In this document: piece by piece, positions 1 to 8,148 of the stretch | How the letters are laid out: each line of letters begins with the position of its first letter | Numbering within the stretch: position 1 is the stretch's first letter | DNA from: CAYVIB01 sp964451365 | GTDB taxonomy: Bacteria; Pseudomonadota; Gammaproteobacteria; Pseudomonadales; Cellvibrionaceae | Length of the DNA: 64,000 bases | Assembly: GCA_964451365.1 (NCBI GenBank) | Contig: CAYVIB010000004.1 | Location: 124,001-188,000, forward strand | Direction: 5' to 3' | Position numbers and translations under genes: made by a program | The notes under the pieces: generated by a model | What the model saw: only the letters and a program-made list of their open reading frames with translations | Database searches by the model: none | Told to the model about the DNA's origin: nothing

Positions 1-780
1 ATGCGAGGGTTGCTTAAGCGCCAGGGTAAACAGCGTATGCTCCTTGATTACCCGATTGCGCGGGACATCGCGCATTTGCGCGGTTTGCTCCCGCCATTTG
101 CTAAGCGCCTGCAAAACCGCCAACTGTTCCGGAGTCAGTTTCCAGGCGGATTTACTGCGCAAGTAACTGAGTTCGGGATTCTGGCTGTCATGAAATCCCG
201 CCAAAACCCGCTCGCATTCTTCCTCCACCCAGGCGAGACGGCCGCTTTCGGTCAATGCCTTGCGCAGTTGTTCCGCCAGTTGAAACAGGTATTCGACGTC
301 AAGTGCCGCATAATTGATCTGCGCAATACTGAGCGGTCTTTGCAGCCAGTCGGAGCGTGTTTCCGATTTTGGCAGGTCCACACCCAGTGACGCCTTGACC
401 AGGTTGGCAAAACCCACGGAAAAGCCATAGCCGGTAAATGCGGCGGCAATCTGGGTATCGAAGATATTATTCGGCAGGTTTTGAAACAGGCGGTGGAAAA
501 CTTCCAGGTCTTCCGAGCACGAATGCAGTGCCTTGACGATTCCGGAGTCCGCCAAAATGGTATTGAACGCGGACAAGTCGCCAATAGTCACGGGGTCAAT
601 CAGATAGTTGGTAGTACCGTCATTTACCTGTATCAGGCCGGCAATGGGATAGTAGGTCCGGCTGCGCATGAATTCCGTATCCACCGCCAACAACTCCTTT
701 TCCCGCCATGTGCTGCAACATTTTTCCAATTCCGATTGTGTGTCAATCCACTGGATATTTTGCTTGACCAGTTTCTCCAT
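1..780 (-). CDS. rnd: Ribonuclease D (3' part off the window edge)
   Basis: This is a 3'-5' exoribonuclease that trims tRNA and other stable RNA 3' ends in the cytoplasm. Reading the minus strand from the ATG at 780 gives 260 codons, open to the window edge. The DEDD catalytic set is visible: D34 and E36 in VDTEF, D91 in SCSEDLEVF, and Y157 with D161 in YAALDVEYL. After the exonuclease domain the HRDC region begins near residue 205 and is cut off (E. coli RNase D is about 375 residues). The start overlaps the recR stop codon in TAATG, so translation is probably coupled to recR. Frame and motifs make the call firm; only the C-terminus is unseen. Confidence 0.93.
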   Translation of the reverse strand, partial: MEKLVKQNIQWIDTQSELEKCCSTWREKELLAVDTEFMRSRTYYPIAGLIQVNDGTTNYLIDPVTIGDLSAFNTILADSGIVKALHSCSEDLEVFHRLFQNLPNNIFDTQIAAAFTGYGFSVGFANLVKASLGVDLPKSETRSDWLQRPLSIAQINYAALDVEYLFQLAEQLRKALTESGRLAWVEEECERVLAGFHDSQNPELSYLRSKSAWKLTPEQLAVLQALSKWREQTAQMRDVPRNRVIKEHTLFTLALKQPSH

Positions 781-1373
781 TAAATTTCCCTTCGGCTGGT
801 AATGGCGTGCGCCAGTGTTCCGCCATCAACATATTCCAGTTCACCCCCGATCGGTATGCCGTGGGCGATACGGGTTACTTTTATGCCGAGTGGTCGCGCC
901 CGCTCGGTAATGTAATGGGATGTCGCTTCGCCCTCCAGGGTGGGATTGGTGGCGATAATGATTTCGCGTATGGACTCGGACTTTAAGCGCTGTTCCAGCA
1001 GGTCGATTCCCAGCTCCTTCGGACCGATGCCGTCAATAGGTGAGAGTTTTCCCAGCAGGACGAAGTACAGGCCGGAGAAGGTGGCCGACTGTTCGATGGC
1101 GATGACATCCGCCGGCGTTTCCACGATACATAGCAAGCCTGCGTCCCGCTTGGGGTTACGACAGATATTGCATACCGCCTGTTCGGTAAGTACCCGGCAT
1201 CGCTCGCAGCGCTTTACGTGTTCAACAGCCTGCGCCAGCGCCTTGGACAGGGCGTCCGCGCCGGGGCGGTCGCGCTCGAGCAGGTAGAGGGCCATGCGCT
1301 GGGCGGACTTCGGCCCCACCCCGGGCAGGCGCCGCAAGGCATTAACCAATTGATCGATAAGAGGGGAAAACAT
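780..1373 (-). CDS. recR: Recombination mediator RecR
   Basis: RecR works with RecF and RecO to load RecA onto SSB-coated gapped DNA. The 197-residue length is typical. An N-terminal helix-hairpin-helix contains LPGVGPKSAQR (about residues 16-26). A zinc site follows with C56, C59, C68 and C71. A Toprim domain then runs from about residue 80, with the acidic ETPADV segment. It lies downstream of ybaB and dnaX, the usual dnaX-ybaB-recR order, and its stop codon overlaps the rnd start. Confidence 0.97.
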   Translation of the reverse strand: MFSPLIDQLVNALRRLPGVGPKSAQRMALYLLERDRPGADALSKALAQAVEHVKRCERCRVLTEQAVCNICRNPKRDAGLLCIVETPADVIAIEQSATFSGLYFVLLGKLSPIDGIGPKELGIDLLEQRLKSESIREIIIATNPTLEGEATSHYITERARPLGIKVTRIAHGIPIGGELEYVDGGTLAHAITSRREI

Positions 1374-1410
1374 GTTTTCGCTGTTATTTTAGTATTGGGA
1401 AAGCCTTGAT

Positions 1411-1731
1411 CTAAAACGGCATTTTGAAACCCGGCGGCATCTGCAGTCCACCGGTGAGAGCACCAAGCTTTTCCTTGCTTTTTTCCTCGGCCCGCCGGAC
1501 CGCATCGTTAACCGCCGCCGCGAGTAAATCTTCCAGCATTTCCTTTTCCTCGGTCATCAGGCCGGGGGCGATTTCCACTTTCCGCACATCATGGCGCCCC
1601 GTCATAATCACTTTTACCAGCCCCGCGCCGGACTGGCCTTCCACTTCCATGTTGGCGAGGTCTTCCTGCATTTTCTGCATCTGCTCCTGCATTTGCTGAG
1701 CCTGTTTCATCAAATCGCCCAAACCTTTCAT
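1411..1731 (-). CDS. ybaB: YbaB/EbfC nucleoid-associated protein
   Basis: This is a small DNA-binding protein of 106 residues that forms a dimer and coats the nucleoid. The N-terminal third is a glutamine- and methionine-rich amphipathic helix (GDLMKQAQQMQEQMQKMQED). The core segment VKVIMTGRHDVRKVEIAP is typical of the family. A flexible glycine- and proline-containing tail, GALTGGLQMPPGFKMPF, ends the protein. It sits 17 bases after dnaX and 37 bases before recR, so the three are probably one transcript. Confidence 0.96.
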   Translation of the reverse strand: MKGLGDLMKQAQQMQEQMQKMQEDLANMEVEGQSGAGLVKVIMTGRHDVRKVEIAPGLMTEEKEMLEDLLAAAVNDAVRRAEEKSKEKLGALTGGLQMPPGFKMPF

Positions 1732-1748
1732 ACGATTCCTCTACCTGC

Positions 1749-3665
1749 CTACTTATAAGTTACTGTGTCTTCATTCAGGATGCCGCCGAATTCATTTTGC
1801 AGCGTTTGCACTATGGGGTCGGTATGTAATTTGGCAATGGCCTCTGCCTTTCGTTCCTGCTTAATTCTTTCATCGTAAATGGCGGGTGTTTCCATCTCCC
1901 CGTCCAAGGGCTGTAAATTGATATGAACTTTGACCGGCTGGCCGAAATAATCGGACAGCATATCCGCCAGGCGCTGGGCATGGGTGCTGTCGAACAGGCT
2001 GCCCTTGGCTTCGTCGAGGGCGAAATGCAACAGGTTGCCCTCGCGGCCCAATAAAATGCTGTTGGCGGCGGTGCTCTGCAGAATGCCTTTTATCCGCAAC
2101 TGTTGATAAACCGGTATCCAGTGCGCGGGGGAGAATTCATCGAGGCCAACCGGACTCTCCCTGGCCACCTCGCGCTTTGCCGGTGGGGCAACGTTAACGG
2201 GCTTGCTTTCGGGCTCGGTCTTGCTTTCAGGCGCGGGTTTACGATCTGTGGTCACCCCTTCCCTGCCGACGATGGCTTTCACCTGGGCCTTCAGGTCCCG
2301 TGCAGTCGGTTTGGCCGCCGCAGGCATGGAAGCCGTTGGCGGTTCGGGCGAGACTGCCGACTCTTTTTTCGGGTTGCCCGGGTCTGGATTGCCACTGCCG
2401 ACACCGGCGTGGCGTTCCGCCGGCGCCGTGTCAGCCTGGGGCTTTTTTACGGAAGCGGGTTCCTCCGGGACCGGCTGGCTTACGCTCTCTTCTCGTCCGC
2501 CTTCAACCCTTCCGCCTTCAACCCTTCCGCTTTCAACTGCACCCGATTCCCGCAGCGGCCGGGATGGGACATCCGCCACCCCCTGCGGCTTAAAAGCCAG
2601 CATCCGCAGAAGCGTCATTTCAAAACCGCTGCGCGGGTCCGGGGCCAGGTGCAGGTCGCGCCGGCCCATCAGGCCCATCTGGTAGTAAAGCTGTACATCT
2701 TCCGGCGCCAGTTGGTGGGCGTATTCGAGTACCTGCTTGCGGTCGCCATAGCTGTTGTCGAGCGCTTCCGGCAGTGCCTGGGCAATGGCAATGCGGTGCA
2801 ACAGCGCCAGCAGGTCCGACAGGGCGGCATCAAAATCCGGCGCATGTTCGGCGAAGCCGGCCACCGCGTCCAGAATTGCCTGGCCATCGAGTTGAATCAA
2901 TCCTTCCATCAGTTTCTGGATCAGTTGGTGGTCGATGGTACCCAGCATCGCGGCCACGTCCGCTTCGACAATTTTGCCGCTGCCAAAGGAAATCGCCTGG
3001 TCGGTCAGGCTCAATGCATCGCGCATGCTGCCGTCGGCGGAACGGGCCAGTAACCACAAGCCGGCCTCTTCGAACGGAATAACCTCTTTACCGAGAATGT
3101 CCTTCAGGTGGTCGACGATCCGCTCCGGGCTCATGTTCTTCAGGTTGAACTGCAGGCAACGGGACAAAATGGTCACCGGCAGCTTTTGCGGGTCCGTGGT
3201 GGCCAGCAGGAATTTGACGTGCTCCGGCGGCTCCTCCAGCGTTTTCAGCAGCGCATTGAAGCTGTGGCTGGAGAGCATATGGACTTCGTCGATCAGGTAG
3301 ATTTTGTAGCGGCCGCGCGTCGGCGCGTACTGGACGTTGTCCAACAGTTCGCGGGTATCCTCCACCTTGGTGCGCGAGGCGGCATCCACTTCGATCAGGT
3401 CGACGAATCGCCCCTCGCTGATTTCCACACAGGCGCTGCAGGTACCGCAGGGTTCGGAGCTGACGCCGGTTTCGCAGTTCAGGCATTTGGCCAGAATCCG
3501 GGCGATAGAGGTTTTACCCACACCCCGGGTGCCGGTAAACAGGTAGGCATGATGCAGGCGGTTGTGGTCCAGCGCGTTGATCAGCGCCTTGAGGACGTGT
3601 TCCTGACCGACCATTTCGCGGAATACGCGGGGGCGCCACTTTCGGGCGAGTACCTGGTAGCTCAT
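1749..3665 (-). CDS. dnaX: DNA polymerase III subunits tau and gamma
   Basis: DnaX is the clamp-loader ATPase. The full-length tau (638 residues) also tethers polymerase cores and DnaB. Visible domains are an AAA+ ATPase with Walker A GTRGVGKTS (about residues 45-53), a four-cysteine zinc module (C64 to C82), the DEVHML Walker B, an SRC sensor motif near LSRCLQF, the lid and collar domains to about residue 365, a proline- and charge-rich linker, and the tau-specific C-terminus. At codons 407-408 the sequence A AAA AAG is a canonical slippery heptamer. A -1 shift there adds three residues (A-P-G) and stops at TGA 2431-2433, giving a gamma form of about 411 residues. Confidence 0.97.
   Translation of the reverse strand: MSYQVLARKWRPRVFREMVGQEHVLKALINALDHNRLHHAYLFTGTRGVGKTSIARILAKCLNCETGVSSEPCGTCSACVEISEGRFVDLIEVDAASRTKVEDTRELLDNVQYAPTRGRYKIYLIDEVHMLSSHSFNALLKTLEEPPEHVKFLLATTDPQKLPVTILSRCLQFNLKNMSPERIVDHLKDILGKEVIPFEEAGLWLLARSADGSMRDALSLTDQAISFGSGKIVEADVAAMLGTIDHQLIQKLMEGLIQLDGQAILDAVAGFAEHAPDFDAALSDLLALLHRIAIAQALPEALDNSYGDRKQVLEYAHQLAPEDVQLYYQMGLMGRRDLHLAPDPRSGFEMTLLRMLAFKPQGVADVPSRPLRESGAVESGRVEGGRVEGGREESVSQPVPEEPASVKKPQADTAPAERHAGVGSGNPDPGNPKKESAVSPEPPTASMPAAAKPTARDLKAQVKAIVGREGVTTDRKPAPESKTEPESKPVNVAPPAKREVARESPVGLDEFSPAHWIPVYQQLRIKGILQSTAANSILLGREGNLLHFALDEAKGSLFDSTHAQRLADMLSDYFGQPVKVHINLQPLDGEMETPAIYDERIKQERKAEAIAKLHTDPIVQTLQNEFGGILNEDTVTYK
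2394..2466 (-). promoter_or_regulatory. Programmed -1 frameshift signal in dnaX
   Basis: On the minus strand a Shine-Dalgarno-like GGAGG lies about 13 bases before the heptamer AAAAAAG (2442-2448). A stem follows about six bases later: GCTGACAC/GGCG pairs with CGCC/GGTGTCGGC (8 plus 4 base pairs around one bulged G). After a -1 shift the frame reads GCC CCA GGC TGA. Stimulator, slippery site, hairpin and prompt stop are the same four parts that make E. coli gamma. The efficiency cannot be read from the sequence. Confidence 0.85.
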
Positions 3666-3798
3666 TATTGGGTGATGGATCTCTTGTGTTGCGGCTGCAT
3701 TGAATGCGGGATTATAGCGGTTTAAGTCCGGCGCCGTCAGTGCCTGAGGTTAGACTGTGGCGAGCGATATAACAGGAAAATGGGAAGCAAATGTGGAG

Positions 3799-3908
<110 letters not shown>

Positions 3909-3929
3909 CATTGCAACATCCTCCATGAA

Positions 3930-3957
3930 TAAAAAGAGCCTCCAGTCCGTGGGAGGT
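3930..3957 (-). terminator. Probable rho-independent terminator of serA
   Basis: Read on the minus strand, CCTCC and GGAGG form a short stem around an eight-base loop, followed by CTCTTTTTATT. It lies about 45 bases beyond the serA stop codon and upstream of the SRP RNA gene, so it would separate the two transcripts. Confidence 0.6.
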
Positions 3958-3960
3958 TGG

Positions 3961-3988
3961 GCATTATCCGGAAATTTCCGGATAATGC
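3961..3988. repeat. Perfect 28-bp palindrome after serA
   Basis: The two 14-base halves (GCATTATCCGGAAA and its exact reverse complement) abut with no spacer. It lies 12 bases past the serA stop codon. It could form a hairpin in the mRNA that protects the 3' end or strengthens termination at the adjacent stem, or it could be a protein-binding site. Confidence 0.7.
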
Positions 3989-4000
3989 AAACGCTTCACC

Positions 4001-5179
4001 TTATCGGCAGATCACTCTCAGCGAAATAACGTGCTCAACGGCGTTAATAGCCTCAATCGCGCTGTCATTGGGCCGTTTTTCCAGGTCGAGAATGTTATAG
4101 GCAACATCACCACGGCTTTTGTTCATCATATCGACAACGTTCACTTCGTGATCGGCAAAAATGGACAGCACATGGCCAAGCACGCCTGCCACGTTTTCGT
4201 TGGTGAAGGTGATCCGGCAACTGGCGTCGCCGCGCGGCATGACCGCCTGGGGAAAGTTCACCGAGTTGTTGATATTGCCGTTTTCCAGGTAGTCCTTTAA
4301 CTGGTTGGCCGCCATTACCGCGCAGTTTTCTTCCGCTTCCTCGGTACTGGCGCCAATATGTGGCAGGGCGATTACTTTCGGGTTGCCGATCAGGCAGGGC
4401 TCGGGAAAATCGCAGATATACTGCCGCAGTTTTCCATCGTTCAACGCCGCCACAATCGCTTCCGGATCAACGATGGATTCGCGCGCGAAGTTGAGTATCA
4501 CCGCACCCGGCCGCATCAGCTTCAGCGTCTCGGCATTGATCATCTTTTTGGTGGCGTCGATGGCCGGCACGTGCAGCGACAGGTAATCCACCTGTGACAG
4601 CAACATCTGCAGGCTGTCCATTTTGCGCACATCACTCGACAGTCTCCAGGCTGCTTCGACGGACAGCGCCGGGTCGAAACCGGCCACATCCATTCCCAGC
4701 GCCAGACCGGCGTTGGCCACCATGGAGCCGATGGCGCCAAGGCCGACCACGCCGAGAGTCTTGCCCGCCAGCTCACTGCCGGCAAAGCGCTTTTTCTCCT
4801 GCTCCAGCAGCTTGGACATTTGGGCCGCGTCAGTCATATCGCCGAGCGTTTCAACATAGGCGCGCCCTTCAAGAATGCCGCGCGAGCTCAGCAGCATACC
4901 GGCCAGCACAAGCTCCTTAACGGCGTTGGCATTGGCGCCGGGCGTATTGAATACGACGATGCCTTTTCTGGTGTATTCCTCCACCGGCACATTGTTAACA
5001 CCCGCGCCGGCACGCGCGACAGCGATGACGGATTCCGGCAGGGTCTCACCGTGCAGCTTGTGGCTGCGAAGCATGATGGCATCCGGCTGGCCGACGTCCT
5101 CACCCACCACGTACTGCTCCTGGGAAAAGCGGCTCAAGCCCTTGTCGGAAATCTTGTTATAGGTCCTGATTTGAAACAT
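4001..5179 (-). CDS. serA: D-3-phosphoglycerate dehydrogenase, ACT-domain form
   Basis: SerA oxidises 3-phosphoglycerate to 3-phosphohydroxypyruvate, the first step of serine synthesis, in the cytosol. The 392 residues show an N-terminal substrate domain, a Rossmann segment with GVVGLGAIG (about residues 143-151), the active-site histidine in LPHIGASTEEAEEN, and a C-terminal ACT domain (about 320-392) that normally binds serine for feedback control. It is slightly shorter than the 410-residue E. coli enzyme. It follows serC on the same strand after a 400-base gap, so the two pathway genes are linked but perhaps separately transcribed. It is followed by a terminator and a perfect palindrome. 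Confidence 0.93.
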   Translation of the reverse strand: MFQIRTYNKISDKGLSRFSQEQYVVGEDVGQPDAIMLRSHKLHGETLPESVIAVARAGAGVNNVPVEEYTRKGIVVFNTPGANANAVKELVLAGMLLSSRGILEGRAYVETLGDMTDAAQMSKLLEQEKKRFAGSELAGKTLGVVGLGAIGSMVANAGLALGMDVAGFDPALSVEAAWRLSSDVRKMDSLQMLLSQVDYLSLHVPAIDATKKMINAETLKLMRPGAVILNFARESIVDPEAIVAALNDGKLRQYICDFPEPCLIGNPKVIALPHIGASTEEAEENCAVMAANQLKDYLENGNINNSVNFPQAVMPRGDASCRITFTNENVAGVLGHVLSIFADHEVNVVDMMNKSRGDVAYNILDLEKRPNDSAIEAINAVEHVISLRVICR

Positions 5180-5404
5180 ATCTTGTGCACCCTAAGTCAA
5201 ATATTTTCGTAGGTATCTCTGACAGCCCCATTCATCATCTTGTCGTTTAATTCGACAATGATTCATCAACCACCGGTTGGTTGCACAGATGAACCAAAAC
5301 TGCCGTTTTCTGTCGGATTATTTAACATGCCCCGACACCACATCATTTAAGTTATTGTTTTTAATAGTTTATTTTTTTGGCCCCCATCTTGCTAATACAG
5401 GGTA

Positions 5405-5496
5405 CCAAGCTTAAAAACACCAAATTCTGGTTCGTTTTTCTGCGAGGCAAAACCTTGTTTCTTCGTTTCAGCCCTGTGTTTACAGGGCTTTTTTTT
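5405..5496 (+). ncRNA. Candidate small RNA ending at a strong terminator
   Basis: On the plus strand AGCCCTGT and ACAGGGCT form an eight-pair stem with a GTTT loop (5470-5489), followed by eight T. Neither flanking gene runs in this direction, and no well-formed reading frame leads into it. A TGCTAATAC extended -10-like element at 5390-5398 would place a start near 5405 and give an RNA of about 90 nt. The terminator is clear; the promoter and the RNA itself are inference. Confidence 0.35.
5470..5496 (+). terminator. Rho-independent terminator, plus strand
   Basis: This is a perfect eight-pair stem with a four-base loop and an uninterrupted run of eight T on the plus strand. On the minus strand the stem is preceded by A and has no T tail, so it works only for plus-strand transcripts. 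Confidence 0.75.
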
Positions 5497-5532
5497 GCCC
5501 GCAGCTCATTCCCGGTGGCCCTGGCGAAAGAA

Positions 5533-5573
5533 GGCGGGTGGCGCCCGAAGTGTCGGGCCATCGCTTACCCGCC
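5533..5573. repeat. Dispersed hairpin repeat after serC
   Basis: Nested inverted repeats GGCGGGT/ACCCGCC and GCCCGA/TCGGGC lie eight bases past the serC stop. A core of 24 bases, starting CGAAGTGTCGG and ending TCGCTTACC, recurs with two mismatches in the opposite orientation at 23579-23608. It is a genome repeat family that may also act as a transcript end. Confidence 0.65.
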
Positions 5574-5580
5574 CTACAAG

Positions 5581-6714
5581 TTAGCCTTTGACTTCGTCGT
5601 AGGCCCAGGCCAGCCAGGGCATCAATGCCTCCAGGTCGCTTTTTTCCACGGTGGCGCCGCACCAGATTCTCAGCCCCGCCGGCGCGTCGCGGTAAGCGCC
5701 TATGTCGTACGCCACTCCTTCCTTGTCCAGCAGTTTCACCAGCGCCTTGACCTGGGCTTCATCGGCTTTCAAAGTCAGACACACACTGGTGTTCGAGCGG
5801 GTTTCGGGGCTCTTGGCCAGGAACTCAATCCAGTCATTCCGTGCGACGAACTGTTCGACGACCGTCAGGTTTTCCTGTGACTTTCTGATTGTGCCCGCCA
5901 CGCCACCAAGCGACTTTACCCAGGCCAGAGCGTCGAGATAGTCCGCGACACAAAGCATGGAAGGGGTATTAATGGTTTCACCACGGAAGATGCCGTCAAT
6001 CAATTTGCCGCCCTTGGTCATGCGAAACAGCTTGGGCATGGGCCACGGTGGCGTATACCTTTCCAGCCGTTCCACCGCGCGCGGGCTGAGGATCAACATG
6101 CCGTGAGCGCCCTCGCCTCCCAGCACTTTTTGCCAGCTGTAAGTCACCACGTCGAGTTTTTCCCACGGCAGTTCCATGGCGAACACGGCAGAGGTGGCGT
6201 CGCAGATGGTCAGCCCCTCGCGATTATCGGGAATCCAGTTTCCATCGGGCACCTTCACGCCCGATGTGGTGCCGTTCCAGGTGAAGACTACATCCCGGCT
6301 AAAGTCCACGGCGTTCAAGTCGGGCAGCAGGCCGTAGTCGGCCTTCATCACCCGCACATCATCCAGCTTCAATTGTTTGGTAACATCAGTCACCCAGCCC
6401 TCGCCGAAGGATTCCCAGGCGAGAATATCCAATCCACGCTGCCCCAGCAGCGACCACAGGACCATTTCCACCGCACCGGTATCGGAGCCGGGCACCACAC
6501 CCACGCGATAACCTTCGGGCAAGCCCAGTAGTTCGGCAGTTTCCGAACAGGCTTTGCCCAATACTTCCTTGCCCAAAGCAGACCGGTGGGAGCGACCCAG
6601 GGTTTCCAGCTGCAGGTTGGCGACATCGTAACCTGGACGCTTGCTGCACGGACCGGACGAAAAATTGGGGTTCTCGGGTTTTGCCTGGGGACGCATACTC
6701 ATTCTGTTCCTCAA
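5581..6714 (-). CDS. serC: Phosphoserine aminotransferase
   Basis: SerC is a PLP-dependent enzyme that turns 3-phosphohydroxypyruvate plus glutamate into phosphoserine. It has 377 residues. The PLP lysine is in YSWQKVLGGEGAHG (about residues 192-205), and the N-terminus has NFSSGPCSKRPGY. The sequence resembles the longer form I know from alphaproteobacteria and methanogens rather than the E. coli form. Translation may start at the listed ATG or at the internal MSMRPQ four codons later. It lies upstream of serA on the same strand. Confidence 0.88.
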   Translation of the reverse strand: MRNRMSMRPQAKPENPNFSSGPCSKRPGYDVANLQLETLGRSHRSALGKEVLGKACSETAELLGLPEGYRVGVVPGSDTGAVEMVLWSLLGQRGLDILAWESFGEGWVTDVTKQLKLDDVRVMKADYGLLPDLNAVDFSRDVVFTWNGTTSGVKVPDGNWIPDNREGLTICDATSAVFAMELPWEKLDVVTYSWQKVLGGEGAHGMLILSPRAVERLERYTPPWPMPKLFRMTKGGKLIDGIFRGETINTPSMLCVADYLDALAWVKSLGGVAGTIRKSQENLTVVEQFVARNDWIEFLAKSPETRSNTSVCLTLKADEAQVKALVKLLDKEGVAYDIGAYRDAPAGLRIWCGATVEKSDLEALMPWLAWAYDEVKG

Positions 6715-6841
6715 AGAAGCCGCGATGGACGCGCGTTGATCGAAAATAGAGGACGGAGAAACCGCCTCGCGAAAAAGGGCGGTATTATGCCACTAATGAA
6801 CCTTTACATGCATCTGAAATCACCGCCCCAACACGGCGGTG

Positions 6842-7696
6842 TCAATACAGCAGGGTGTACAGCTTACGCTGGTATTCCGCAGCCAGGGGATCGCCTTTGC
6901 CGAGTACCGCGAGAATGTCCATGTAGATTTTCCTGGCCTCGCCGTCTTTGAAATTAATATCCTTTTGCAACATCGGGTAAAGCAGTTCGAGTGCTTCCTT
7001 GTGGTATTGATGCTGGCCGTATTGCACGGCCAATTGAAACGCCAGTTCGCGGTTGCCTGAATCCGCCGCCAATTGTTTTTCCAGTGCGTCGAGTTCCGGC
7101 GCCTTCTTAGCCTCCTGCGCCAACGCCAATTGCGATTTGACCTGTTGGTACAACTCGTCCTGATCCACCATTTTAATTTTGCCGAGAATTTCCTCCGCCT
7201 CACCGTAGCGCCGGATGTGCACCAATACCGATGCCAACTGGCAGGCAATATCGGCGCGCTCGCCGGAATCGGTGTAGGCGGATTTCAGCAGGCCGAGCGC
7301 TTCTGTATATTTTTCCTGTTCCACCAGTTCCCGGGCCTGTTGCAACTGCAAATCCCAGGGTTTGGGTAGATGTTTATCCAGCATTTCCCGAATCGCCCGT
7401 TCGGGCTGCGCGCCGGCAAAGCCATCCACCGGCTGACCACCTTTCATCACCATCACGGTCGGCAGACTACGCACGCCGAACTGGGAGGTGATCATCTGTT
7501 GTTCATCGGCGTTGACCTTGGCCAGAAGGAATTGACCCGCATATTCCGCCGCCAGCTTTTCCAGCACCGGCATCAACGCCTTGCAGGGAGCACACCAGTC
7601 GGCCCAGAAATCAATAACCACCGGGCGGGAGAAGGATTCTTCAATCAGCGTGGCCTGGGCGTTTTCCGCTGTGACTTCAACTATATGTTCGTTCAC
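6842..7696 (-). CDS. cnoX: CnoX/YbbN-type thioredoxin-TPR chaperone
   Basis: This is a thioredoxin domain fused to TPR-like helices, a family that protects proteins from oxidation and hands them to GroEL/ES and DnaK. It has 284 residues: thioredoxin fold at about 5-110 with the active site WCAPC (C35, C38), then a helical region at about 115-284 with repeated ALGLLKSAY- and ALELLYPML-type segments. E. coli YbbN lacks the full CxxC pair, so this protein may keep oxidoreductase activity as well as holdase function. It is monocistronic here, between serC and the divergent phaB. Confidence 0.9.
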   Translation of the reverse strand: MNEHIVEVTAENAQATLIEESFSRPVVIDFWADWCAPCKALMPVLEKLAAEYAGQFLLAKVNADEQQMITSQFGVRSLPTVMVMKGGQPVDGFAGAQPERAIREMLDKHLPKPWDLQLQQARELVEQEKYTEALGLLKSAYTDSGERADIACQLASVLVHIRRYGEAEEILGKIKMVDQDELYQQVKSQLALAQEAKKAPELDALEKQLAADSGNRELAFQLAVQYGQHQYHKEALELLYPMLQKDINFKDGEARKIYMDILAVLGKGDPLAAEYQRKLYTLLY

Positions 7697-8148
7697 GCCT
7701 GTCTCCTCAAGAACGTCTGTACTTTATTACCGCGCCGCGCGCGGGAATCTTTCACCAGAAGCCTATTATCTGGGCGTCTCCCCGTTTTGCAAGATGGGCA
7801 CAATGCCAAACCGGTGCGGGGGCGTTCACAGTCGACACATTTTGGCGCGGCGAAATTCATATTTCTGACGCACAATCGTTCTAAGCTCCCCATTTGGCTT
7901 TTAAATCTGATAAATTTCGTCACCCTGTTTTCAGGCGGTACCGGTCTTGCATCGAATCAAAAAATTAATCTCTCAACCAGCGAGCATAATGGATACGCAC
8001 CTCCCCTCTAAAATCTATAACTTTTACAAAGTCCACCTCCGGTTGAACACTATTCTTTCATCATTCCATTGCAGGACCTATGGGCGGAGGCGCAATTGCA
8101 CCCCATTCACTTTCACCAATTGGCTAGAAAACTATTAGGAGGATTTAT
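7697..8148. other. Divergent promoter region cnoX/phaB
   Basis: This gap of 452 bases lies between two divergent genes. Short open frames here lack ribosome binding sites and family features. It should hold both promoters; I could not assign boxes. The phaB ribosome site AGGAGG lies six bases before its ATG. Confidence 0.5.

Larger units (their letters stand above)
5180..5580. other. serC-serA intergenic region
   Basis: I see no convincing protein gene here. The stretch holds a strong plus-strand terminator at 5470-5496, a repeat hairpin at 5533-5573, and probably the serA promoter and leader next to 5180. Confidence 0.5.

Noticed and set aside
2103..3053. A 316-codon plus-strand frame opposite dnaX
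   Set aside because: It is a shadow of dnaX; the opposite frame has all DnaX motifs and this one has none.
5377..5880. A plus-strand frame of 167 codons between serA and serC
   Set aside because: It runs through an intrinsic terminator and a repeat hairpin and then antisense into serC. No ribosome site.
7693..7923. A 76-codon frame with CVDC and CPSC pairs that looks like a zinc ribbon
   Set aside because: It has no ribosome site, overlaps the cnoX start, and the flanks do not look like protein. The cysteine pattern is probably chance.
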